From Nevskia sp. (GTDB taxonomy: Bacteria > Pseudomonadota > Gammaproteobacteria > Nevskiales > Nevskiaceae): a DNA stretch of 64,000 nucleotides. Positions within the stretch are counted from its first letter, which is position 1. Each line of letters opens with the position of its first letter. The stretch is taken from assembly GCA_023229645.1 (NCBI GenBank), contig JALNYU010000002.1, forward strand, positions 1 to 64,000, read 5' to 3'. A program made the translations under genes and the position numbers. Shown in pieces: positions 16,913 through 24,236 of this stretch. Below the pieces are notes generated by a model. The model ran no database searches and was not told the origin of the DNA. It saw only the letters and a program-made list of their open reading frames with translations.

Positions 16913-17851
16913 CTAGGCCGGTGTCGACGTGATGCCGACCCGGCTCCGATTGAGCGCTACGGTTGCCGCCGCTGTTCGCGTCTCGACGTTCAACTTGATA
17001 AAAATATGTTCGAGATGCTTGTTGACGGTGCGCGGGCTCATGTCAAGGACATTGGCAATTTCCGAATTGGTCTTGCCTAACGCCACCCAATACAAAACTT
17101 CCGCTTCACGCCCCGTCAGCTTCAGCGCGCGCATTAGTTTATCTGGCTCGGGCACTGGTGCGCACCGTTGCAGCAGAATTCGGCGCCCACCAACGGGAGA
17201 TCCACCGAGTCTGCTGAACAGCAAACGTTGACCATTGAACAACAAACTATGGGTTAAATCCGACACACCGGGGTCGGCACTCAGCCAGCGTTGTAATGCG
17301 CTGGGAAGCTCGCCACTACTGACGCGCAGCGTTTGCAGCCAGGCCTGCGCGAGGGGCGTTGCCCACTGCACGCGGCCGTTTTCATCGACCGAAATAATCG
17401 CGTCGCCGGCCGCGTCGGCGGCCAGCTGGGTTTCGCGCACGAGGCGCGCGTTGCGCAAATGTGAGGCGATCCGCGCGACGACTTCCGCAGGCCGGATTGG
17501 TTTGGTTACGTAATCGATGCCGCCAGCCTGAAAAGCCCGAACTACATCATCGGTATCGGTCAATCCGGTCATGAAAACCACAGGAATGTGCCGCGTTTCG
17601 AGCGCAGTCTTCAGACGGCGGCAAATTTCAAAACCATCGAGTCCGGGCATCACCGCGTCGAGCAGAATTAAATCCGGTGGTTGCCGCTGTGCGCTCTCCA
17701 GCGCTGCGAGGCCGCTGGTAGCGACACGTACGGTATAGCCTTGGGCGTCGAGGGCATCGTGGGCGACGGCTAGGTTGTCGGGCACGTCATCAACAATTAG
17801 CACGACGCTCTCAGCGTTGCTGTTTGTCCCGTGATTGACACATTCAGTCAT
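16913..17851 (-). CDS. LuxR-family response regulator (urea-sensing two-component system)
   Basis: The 312-residue product has an N-terminal receiver domain (VLIVDDVPDN; phospho-acceptor D65 in LILLDAVMPG; Lys in YVTKPIRP), a central PAS-like segment (about 140-230, AAGDAIISVDENGRVQWATP), and a C-terminal LuxR helix-turn-helix (LTGREAEVLYWVALGKTNSEIA, then MSPRTVNKHLEHIF). The chosen ATG overlaps the end of the sensor gene by 8 bases; the longer open frame is antisense-like in the overlap. It is the likely output of the fusion sensor and probably controls the porin-urt genes downstream. Confidence 0.9.
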   Translation of the reverse strand: MTECVNHGTNSNAESVVLIVDDVPDNLAVAHDALDAQGYTVRVATSGLAALESAQRQPPDLILLDAVMPGLDGFEICRRLKTALETRHIPVVFMTGLTDTDDVVRAFQAGGIDYVTKPIRPAEVVARIASHLRNARLVRETQLAADAAGDAIISVDENGRVQWATPLAQAWLQTLRVSSGELPSALQRWLSADPGVSDLTHSLLFNGQRLLFSRLGGSPVGGRRILLQRCAPVPEPDKLMRALKLTGREAEVLYWVALGKTNSEIANVLDMSPRTVNKHLEHIFIKLNVETRTAAATVALNRSRVGITSTPA

Positions 17852-20800
17852 GGCGCCCGGTCTCCAAGTTACGCATGAAATCGCCGAGCTGAAAGGCTTT
17901 GATATCGCTGCGTAGGCGTGCGGTGACGCGGCCGTAGCGTTGATCGAGGGCATCGATTTCATCGAGTTTTTCCAGAATTCCGCGCACGTGGCCGAGCGTA
18001 CCGAGTTCGCGCAGCGCGTCGAGCGCCGATTCCGGCAACGGTGACAGCGAGTCTTCTGGGGCCGGCGCGGGGGCCGGTACTTCCGCTTTTTCGCTGCTGC
18101 GCGTGATCCAAACCAAGTCCAGTTTTTCCCGAATGCGCGCCAGCAGCGTGGCGACGCCAACCGGTTTGATCAGGAAATCGCGCAGCGCGATATCCGCGCC
18201 CGGCGCACGATCCGCTTCAAAAGCATCGGCAGAGATCACCAAAATCGGCGCGTAGTGGGTGAAGTTCGCCCGCAGCAGGTGCGCCGTTTCCCAGCCGTTG
18301 ATGCCAGGCATGTTGATGTCGAGCAAAACCAGATCCGGCAGGATGTGCGGCACCAGACGCAGGGCTTCGATGCCGGACGCGGCTTCGGTGACGTCAAAGC
18401 CGAGCGGGGTTAGCACGCTCACCAGAAATTGCCGGTCAACCGCCTCGTTGTCGACCACCAATATTCGCCGCCGCGCGCCGGCGTAACCGACTAGATCCGG
18501 AACGGCCGTCACCGCCGGTACCGCACGTGGCTCGTGCACTTCTGGCAGAAACAGGCGGATTTCGAATGCGCTGCCGGCGCCGAGCGTGCTCTGCACGTTC
18601 AGCTCACCGCCCATCAGCGTGGTCAGCATCTGGGCAATCGTCAAACCCAAGCCGGTGCCGCTTTCGGAGGCGCTGCTGCCGCGCTCGAACGGTAGGAAGA
18701 CGCGGCGTAGGTCGTCTTCGGAGATGCCAACGCCGGTATCGCGAACTTCAAACACGGCGATATCGCCGCGATGCCGCAGGCGCAGTTGAACACGGCCTTT
18801 TTCGGTGAATTTTACGGCGTTGCCGAGGATGTTTATCAGGATTTGGCCGAGGCGTTTTTTATCGGTGCGGACCACCGGTGGCAGCTTGCCGGCTTCTTCG
18901 TAGATGAATTCGATGCCTTTGTTCTGCGCCTGCAGGCGAAACATACCGGTGATCTGCGCGAGGAATTCGGGCAGTCGCACTTCATCGCTGGCCAGCGTCA
19001 GCTTGCCGCTTTCAATTTTGGCGATGTCGAGCAGGCCGTCGATGAGGCTGAGCAAGTGCTCGCCGCTGCGCCGGATCACCGCGATCGCGCCGCGGCGCGC
19101 GGTTGGGATCGTCGGGTCGTATTCGAGCAATTCGGCGTAGCCGAGGATGCTGTTCAGCGGCGTGCGCAATTCGTGGCTGATCCCGGTGACGTAGCGGCTT
19201 TTCGCTTGATTGGCGCGCTCGGCCACCTGTTTAGCCGCCTGCAGCTCGGCGTCGGTTTGCCGGTGCGCCTCAATTTCCCGCGTTAGCAAGCTGGTTTGCC
19301 GGTTTGATTCTTCCTGCGCCACGCGCCGACTTTCGGAGGTCAGCACCAGCCACCAGCAGCCGATGCCGTCGACCACCAACAGCGCGCCAAAAATCTTCCA
19401 GAACGTTTCCCGCAAAGCTGCGTGAATTTCGGGGGCGGCGTTGGCGATCAATGACGATTCCTGCAGATAAATCAGCGACAGCGCCGCGCCGAGCACGCTG
19501 ACGCTGAGCAACATCAGCAGCAGATAGTGGCCGAGGCGGGTGTTGATTCGGCTGGACGCCGCCTGCGGCAGCAAGCGTTGCAATGTCGCGGTGAACTGCT
19601 GTGCCAGACTCGCGCCGGGCTTGCAGGCGTCGTGGCAGCGTGCATCGAGCGAGCAGCACAACGAGCATATCGGCCCGCGATACGCTGGGCACAAGGCCAT
19701 ATCTTCGCCTTCGTAGTCACGTTCGCAAATACAGCAGCGCTGCATTGCGCGGCTGGTGGCGGGGTCGGGCTTGCGGGCGAGGTAGTAACGGCCGCCGGTG
19801 GCGTAGGCGATCAGCGGCGCGGTAATAAACGCAGTGACCAAGGCGATGAACGATGAGAACGCCTGCGCCAGCGGCCCGAATAGGCCGGTGAACGCGAGGA
19901 TCGATAACAGCGACGCAAACAACATGGCGCCGACGCCAACCGGGTTAACGTCGTACAAATGCGCGCGTTTGAATTCGATGCCGGGCGGCGAGAGGCCGAG
20001 TGGCTTATTGATGACGAGATCAGCGCAGATCGCGCCGACCCAGCTGATCGCGACATTGGAATACAGGCCGAGCACGCGCTCTAGGGCGTGGAAGACGTCC
20101 AATTCCATCAAAACCAGTGCAATCGCGACGTTAAATACCACCCAAACCACCCGGCCGGGGTGGCTGTGCGTGATCCGGGCGAAGAAGTTCGACCACGCGA
20201 GCGAGCCGGCGTAAGCGTTGGTGACGTTGATCTTGAGCTGTGACAGCACGACGAAGAGCGTCATCGCCGCCAGCGCCAGCTTGGGCGAGTCAAACACGTA
20301 ACCAAAGCCGATTCGGTACATCTCAGTCGGTTCCAGCGCGTGCTCGGGGGCCACGCCGCCACGGAGTGCGACAAACGCGAGGAAGGCGCCACCGACCAAG
20401 CGCAGCGCGCCCATGACGATCCAACCCGGGCCGGCGGCGAGCATGCTGAACAGCCAACGCCGATTGTTATGGGTGCCGCGTTCGGGCAGGAAGCGCAGGA
20501 AGTCGATCTGCTCGCCGACCTGCGTCACCATCGCCATCAAAACGCTCGATGCGGCGCCGAACATCAACAGATTAAAGCCGGGCCCGGTGCTCGCTTCAGA
20601 CGCCGCGGTGAACGTCGGCATTTCGTGCACCAGCTCGGGCGCCTTGGCGATGACAAACGCGAACGGCAGCGCCAGAAGGATCAGCCACAGCGGCTGAGTC
20701 CAGGCCTGCAAGCGGCTGATTAGGGTAATGCCGTGAGTGACGATTGGAATTACCGCCAGGGCACAGATCAAATACGCCGGTGTTAATGGAATTCCGAAGC

Positions 20801-21257
20801 ACTGCTGCAGCGCCAGCGCCATGATCGTGGCTTCGAGCGCGAAGAACAGGAACGTGAACGAGGCGTAGATCAGTGAGGTGATCGTCGAGCCGATGTAGCC
20901 GAAACCAGCGCCACGGGTCAGCAGGTCCATGTCGACGCCGTATTTCGAGGCGTAGCGGCTGATCGGCAGGCCGGTTAAGAAGATGACGACGCTAACGACG
21001 GCAATCGCCCACATCGCGTTGGTGAAGCCGTAGGACACAAGTATCGAGCCGCCGATGGCTTCCAGCAGCAGAAATGAGATCGCGCCGAACGCGGTATTGG
21101 CAACGCGAAACTCCGACCATTTCCGCGCCGAACGGGCGGTGAAGCGCAGCGCGTAGTCCTCAAGCGTTTCGTTCGCGACCCACGTGTTGTAGTCGCGGCG
21201 GATCTTGATGATCCGTTGCTCGGGTGCTGCGGCGGTCGGTGTCTGGCTTGCGCTCAT
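17844..21257 (-). CDS. NCS1-transporter/histidine-kinase/receiver fusion protein
   Basis: A 1137-residue fusion. Residues of about 15-490 are a complete NCS1-family (cytosine/purine permease-like) transporter with about 12 membrane segments (DLLTRGAGFGYIGST, then MVTQVGEQIDFLRFLP). Residues 508-545 hold about eight cysteines (starting RCCICERDY, ending RCHDAC), probably a zinc site. Two more membrane segments lie at about 570-640. The kinase follows: H-box SHELRTPLNS with H695, N-box NILGNAVKFT, DTGVGIS and GTGLGLTIAQ. A receiver domain has phospho-acceptor D980 (LVLLDINMPG), then a short helical tail. It should sense its solute, probably urea or a related nitrogen compound from context, and pass phosphate to the overlapping response regulator. 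Confidence 0.9.
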   Translation of the reverse strand: MSASQTPTAAAPEQRIIKIRRDYNTWVANETLEDYALRFTARSARKWSEFRVANTAFGAISFLLLEAIGGSILVSYGFTNAMWAIAVVSVVIFLTGLPISRYASKYGVDMDLLTRGAGFGYIGSTITSLIYASFTFLFFALEATIMALALQQCFGIPLTPAYLICALAVIPIVTHGITLISRLQAWTQPLWLILLALPFAFVIAKAPELVHEMPTFTAASEASTGPGFNLLMFGAASSVLMAMVTQVGEQIDFLRFLPERGTHNNRRWLFSMLAAGPGWIVMGALRLVGGAFLAFVALRGGVAPEHALEPTEMYRIGFGYVFDSPKLALAAMTLFVVLSQLKINVTNAYAGSLAWSNFFARITHSHPGRVVWVVFNVAIALVLMELDVFHALERVLGLYSNVAISWVGAICADLVINKPLGLSPPGIEFKRAHLYDVNPVGVGAMLFASLLSILAFTGLFGPLAQAFSSFIALVTAFITAPLIAYATGGRYYLARKPDPATSRAMQRCCICERDYEGEDMALCPAYRGPICSLCCSLDARCHDACKPGASLAQQFTATLQRLLPQAASSRINTRLGHYLLLMLLSVSVLGAALSLIYLQESSLIANAAPEIHAALRETFWKIFGALLVVDGIGCWWLVLTSESRRVAQEESNRQTSLLTREIEAHRQTDAELQAAKQVAERANQAKSRYVTGISHELRTPLNSILGYAELLEYDPTIPTARRGAIAVIRRSGEHLLSLIDGLLDIAKIESGKLTLASDEVRLPEFLAQITGMFRLQAQNKGIEFIYEEAGKLPPVVRTDKKRLGQILINILGNAVKFTEKGRVQLRLRHRGDIAVFEVRDTGVGISEDDLRRVFLPFERGSSASESGTGLGLTIAQMLTTLMGGELNVQSTLGAGSAFEIRLFLPEVHEPRAVPAVTAVPDLVGYAGARRRILVVDNEAVDRQFLVSVLTPLGFDVTEAASGIEALRLVPHILPDLVLLDINMPGINGWETAHLLRANFTHYAPILVISADAFEADRAPGADIALRDFLIKPVGVATLLARIREKLDLVWITRSSEKAEVPAPAPAPEDSLSPLPESALDALRELGTLGHVRGILEKLDEIDALDQRYGRVTARLRSDIKAFQLGDFMRNLETGRHD

Positions 21258-21339
21258 AGATCTCGGTAGGCAGAGCGCGCCGGTGCGCAGCCCTGTTTCA
21301 CCGCTAATGGGCGCAAAAATCGAGCCCCTGGCGCGCTGC

Positions 21340-21365
21340 CGATGTACGTCAGATGACGTACATCG
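21340..21365. promoter_or_regulatory. 26-bp perfect palindrome upstream of the sensor kinase
   Basis: Arms CGATGTACGTCA and TGACGTACATCG are exact complements separated by GA. The site is 83 bp upstream of the sensor ATG and 48 bp after the cynS stop, both genes on the minus strand. No T run follows on that strand, so a terminator is unlikely and an operator is more likely. Its core TACGTCA..TGACGTA recurs in the integron integrase gene (5409-5424). Confidence 0.5.
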
Positions 21366-21412
21366 GTGCAGATTTATGCGCTTTTACACAAAGACTGCGC
21401 GGCGAGCGCGCT

Positions 21413-21856
21413 TTAGTAGGTTTTGTACGGCAGGAATTTGCCGCTCATGACGATTTGCACGCGATCGCCTTTGGGGTCCGGTTCGCGGCTTAAATCCATT
21501 TTGAAGTCGATCGCGCTCATGATGCCGTCGCCAAATTCTTCATGGATCAGTTCTTTAAATGTGGTGCCGTAAACGTTGATCAGCTCGTAGAAGCGGTAGA
21601 TCAGCGGGTCGGTTGGCACGGCTGTTGGCAGCGAGCCTTTGTACGGCACGGTTTGCAGCCAGGCGATCTCATTTTCATCGAGCTCGAAAAGGGCACCGAT
21701 GATCGCTGCTTGTTTGGCGTCCAAAGCCATTTGGCCGAGACAGGCGGCGGTTGTCCATTCCTTACTCAGGCCAATTTTGCTGGCAACATCGGCCCAGCGG
21801 ATTTTCTTCGCCACCTTGGTTTCAACGATTTTCCGGGTGACGTCATCGCGGTTCAT
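21413..21856 (-). CDS. cynS: Cyanate hydratase (cyanase)
   Basis: The 147-residue product is a full-length cyanase: an N-terminal helical DNA-binding-like domain (IVETKVAKKIRWADVASKIG) and the catalytic C-terminal domain with DPLIYRFYELINVYG (Arg and Glu of the active site) and DGIMSAIDF (active-site Ser). It converts cyanate and bicarbonate to ammonia and CO2, in the cytoplasm. AAGGAG lies nine bases before ATG 21856. A weak -24/-12-like match on the minus strand at 21948-21963 could serve it. Cyanate forms spontaneously from urea, which fits its place beside urea sensing and uptake genes. Confidence 0.96.
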   Translation of the reverse strand: MNRDDVTRKIVETKVAKKIRWADVASKIGLSKEWTTAACLGQMALDAKQAAIIGALFELDENEIAWLQTVPYKGSLPTAVPTDPLIYRFYELINVYGTTFKELIHEEFGDGIMSAIDFKMDLSREPDPKGDRVQIVMSGKFLPYKTY

Positions 21857-22185
21857 GATTCTGATCTCCTTATTCCAGTGTTTTAGTGCCGGTGTTTTGG
21901 CTGGGGTGCTGCGGTGGTTGCCCGCCGTGTGCGCGTCGACAAACCCTAGCAAAAGCCTGACCGGCCGGCACGAGCGCTTGCGGTTAACGCAACAGGCATT
22001 GCCGCCACGTTTCGGCGCGGCTGCGGCACTAGGAGATTCAGGCGTCTGCCGTTTCAGACCGCCAACGCACCGATTACTCGCTGAGCAGCGCCGTCCATGC
22101 TCATTATTGGTGCATAAGCGGATCGGCCGGCAATGTCAGAAAAAACAGCGCTTAAGAACGCACGTCAACACGAGGTTCGGCGGCG

Positions 22186-22201
22186 GGGCACAGTTTTTGC
22201 C
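22186..22201 (+). promoter_or_regulatory. Sigma-54-like promoter of nasT-nasS
   Basis: GGGCAC-N5-TTGC with GG at 22187-22188 and GC at 22199-22200, exactly 10 bases apart as in -24/-12 promoters. It lies about 60 bp before nasT. The two ends are also partly complementary (GGGCA/TGCCC), so a hairpin is an alternative reading. The 400-bp gap between cynS and nasT otherwise shows no gene. Confidence 0.5.
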
Positions 22202-22261
22202 CGTGGGAGTAGCGCGCCGCATCCGGCAAGCCCCCATTAATGAACGAGTGATAGAGCCAAG

Positions 22262-22831
22262 ATGCGGATCATGCTGGTCGATGATGATCGAGTGCGCTTA
22301 CAGCAGGTCGAGCAAGCGCTCGCTGCGGCCGGTGACGAAGTGATCGTGCGGCTCGATAGCCGGGCTGACCTGCTCCAGGCCGTGCAGCGGTATTCACCGG
22401 ACGTGATTCTGATCGACATCGATGCCCCTGGGCGCGATACGCTGGAGTCGCTGAACCGTATTTCGCTTGATTGCCCGCGGCCGATCGTGATGTTCACCGA
22501 CGACGGCGATACCGATACCATACGCCGCGCGGTACGTGCTGGCGTCAGTGCTTATGTGGTCGCTGGGTTGAACGCGGAGCGCTTGAAGCCGATTGTCGAT
22601 GTCGCAATCGCACGCTTTCATGAACATCAGTCGCTAAAGCGCGAACTCGACGAAGCCAAAACCCGGCTTGCTGATCGGCGCGATGTTGAGCGGGCTAAAG
22701 GCCTATTGATGCAACGGCGTAAGCTGAACGAGACCGATGCCTACGAGTTGCTACGCAAAATGGCGATGGACCGAAACTTGAAGATCGGCGAGGCTGCGCG
22801 CGCGCTGATTGCCGCCGCGGAATTGCTGTGA
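22262..22831 (+). CDS. nasT: ANTAR antiterminator response regulator NasT
   Basis: The 189-residue product has an N-terminal receiver-like domain (MRIMLVDDDRVRL; likely acceptor Asp near 52-54 in DVILIDIDAP) and a C-terminal ANTAR RNA-binding domain of about 125-185 (ERAKGLLMQRRKLNETDAYELLRKMAMD). In known NasST systems, NasT binds paired hexaloop hairpins in nitrate-assimilation leaders and prevents termination; NasS holds it inactive without nitrate. Such hairpins are visible in this window upstream of the porin at 26976 and of nrtA. Its stop overlaps the nasS start (ATGA). Confidence 0.93.
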   Translation: MRIMLVDDDRVRLQQVEQALAAAGDEVIVRLDSRADLLQAVQRYSPDVILIDIDAPGRDTLESLNRISLDCPRPIVMFTDDGDTDTIRRAVRAGVSAYVVAGLNAERLKPIVDVAIARFHEHQSLKRELDEAKTRLADRRDVERAKGLLMQRRKLNETDAYELLRKMAMDRNLKIGEAARALIAAAELL

Positions 22832-24018
22832 TGACCCCGCTTATGCTTGAAAAACCGGCGTTGCGGGTCGGCGTTGTGCCGCTGGCCGATGCGGTGCCCA
22901 TCGTCGTCGCCCAAGCTAAAGGCTTTTTTGCGCGGCACGGGTTGGACGTTGAAATAACGCTGGAGCACGCCTGGGCTGCGGTGCGCGACAAGCTCTCGGC
23001 GGATCGGCTCGACGCCGCCCAGATGCTGGCGCCAATGCCGTTGGCGGCGACGTTGGGGATCGACGCCGTGCCGACGCCGATGGTCGCCGCGCTGACGTTA
23101 AACCTGAATGGCAATGCCATCGTCGTCTCGAATGCCTTGCACGAACGCCTGAGCGCGATGCGCCACAGCGAGGAAATCGGCGCGCTCGGCTGGGCGCAGG
23201 CGCTGAAACGCTTGATTGAAAGTGATCGCGCCGGAGGGCGGCCGCAGTTAGTGTTCTCGCACGTTTACACCTATTCCGCGCACCACTACGAACTGCGGTA
23301 TTGGCTCGCAGCCGGCGGTATACGGCCGGATTACGATCTGAATTTAATCGTCGTGCCGCCGCCGCTGGCGGTGGCTCAATTGGCGGCGGGTCGCATCGAT
23401 GGTTTCTGTGTCGGCGCGCCTTGGGGCGATGTTGCCGAGCGCGCCGGGGTAGGGCGCCGCATTGTCAGCAAATATCAGATTTGGAATAACAGCCCGGAAA
23501 AAGTGCTTGGCGTCACGCGGGCTTGGGCGGAAGCGAACCCGAACACGCATCTGGCCTTGGTCTCGGCGCTTATCGAAGCAAGCCGTTGGTTGGATCAGGC
23601 CGAAAACCGCGCCGAAGCGGCACGGCTGTTGGCCGAGACCGGCTACCTCGAAGCGGCACCCGAATGCATCACGGCGGCGTTAGCGCCGCGTGCGCCAGAT
23701 CATCCGCTCGGCCAGGGTTTGGTGTTCCATGCGGGGGCCGCCGGGTTTCCGTGGGTTTCGCAGGCGCGTTGGTTTGTTGAACAAATGCAGCGCTGGCAAC
23801 AAGTGTTGAAGACGGTTGATGCCGCACAAACGGCAGCGGCAGTGTATCGGCCGGATATTTACCGCGCCGCCGCGGCGCGCGTTGGCGTTTCCGCACCGAC
23901 GGTTGATTACAAATCCGAAGGCGAGCATCGCCTGCCGTGGCAATTGGACGGCACCGACGGTGTTATCGACATGGGGCCTGATTGCCTGCTCGACGCTGCC
24001 CTGTACCGCGCCAAGTAA
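22828..24018 (+). CDS. nasS: Cytoplasmic nitrate sensor NasS
   Basis: A 396-residue protein of the NrtA/CmpA/NasS family: LRVGVVPLADAVPIVVAQAKGFF at the start, [24 protein letters not shown] motif (here [13 protein letters not shown]), FCVGAPWGDVAE and IWNNSPEKVLG. It lacks a signal peptide, unlike NrtA at 28525, which fits a cytoplasmic sensor that sequesters NasT until nitrate binds. Translationally coupled to nasT; a second possible start is ATG 22843. Closely similar in motif order to NrtA in the same window. Confidence 0.92.
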   Translation: MMTPLMLEKPALRVGVVPLADAVPIVVAQAKGFFARHGLDVEITLEHAWAAVRDKLSADRLDAAQMLAPMPLAATLGIDAVPTPMVAALTLNLNGNAIVVSNALHERLSAMRHSEEIGALGWAQALKRLIESDRAGGRPQLVFSHVYTYSAHHYELRYWLAAGGIRPDYDLNLIVVPPPLAVAQLAAGRIDGFCVGAPWGDVAERAGVGRRIVSKYQIWNNSPEKVLGVTRAWAEANPNTHLALVSALIEASRWLDQAENRAEAARLLAETGYLEAAPECITAALAPRAPDHPLGQGLVFHAGAAGFPWVSQARWFVEQMQRWQQVLKTVDAAQTAAAVYRPDIYRAAAARVGVSAPTVDYKSEGEHRLPWQLDGTDGVIDMGPDCLLDAALYRAK

Positions 24019-24041
24019 GCGACACGATACGGGGGCATTTA

Positions 24042-24235
24042 TGATCTGGCCATTAGACGCTTGAATAAAAGCGCGGCGCCGAACGGAACGCTGCACTTCC
24101 AAGAGCTGAGAAATGGCCGGATCAATAACAAGACAATTTGACTTCATTATTGATTCGGCCGCGCACGCAGTCTCGAAAAACCATCTCAAATTGCTGCACC
24201 GCTCCGTTCAACTCTATTTGCGGCCTGATCTGTAA
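24042..24235. repeat. Two-unit inverted repeat, copy A (after nasS)
   Basis: The stretch between the convergent nasS and gspE genes has two about 90-bp units in opposite orientation. Each unit is bounded by short inverted motifs: TGATCTGGCC (24042-24051) with GGCCGGATCAATAA (24115-24128), then TTATTGATTCGGCC (24147-24160) with GGCCTGATC (24222-24230). A similar arrangement with shared interior words (TTGAATAAA, TGCACTTCC, AGAAATGGCCGG, TCTCGAAAAA, ATCTCAAATTG, GTTCAACT) lies at 38728-38933. It could be a short non-autonomous element or a REP/BIME-like structure. Confidence 0.75.
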
Positions 24236-24236
24236 A

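Noticed and set aside
21948..21963. Sigma-54-like promoter for cynS on the minus strand
   Set aside because: TTGCT fits the -12 part, but the -24 part is poor (CGGTCAG), so it is only mentioned in the cynS entry.
24042..24235. Repeat copy A as a NasT target leader
   Set aside because: It has no A1/G4 hexaloop hairpins or T-run terminator and lies after, not before, its genes.
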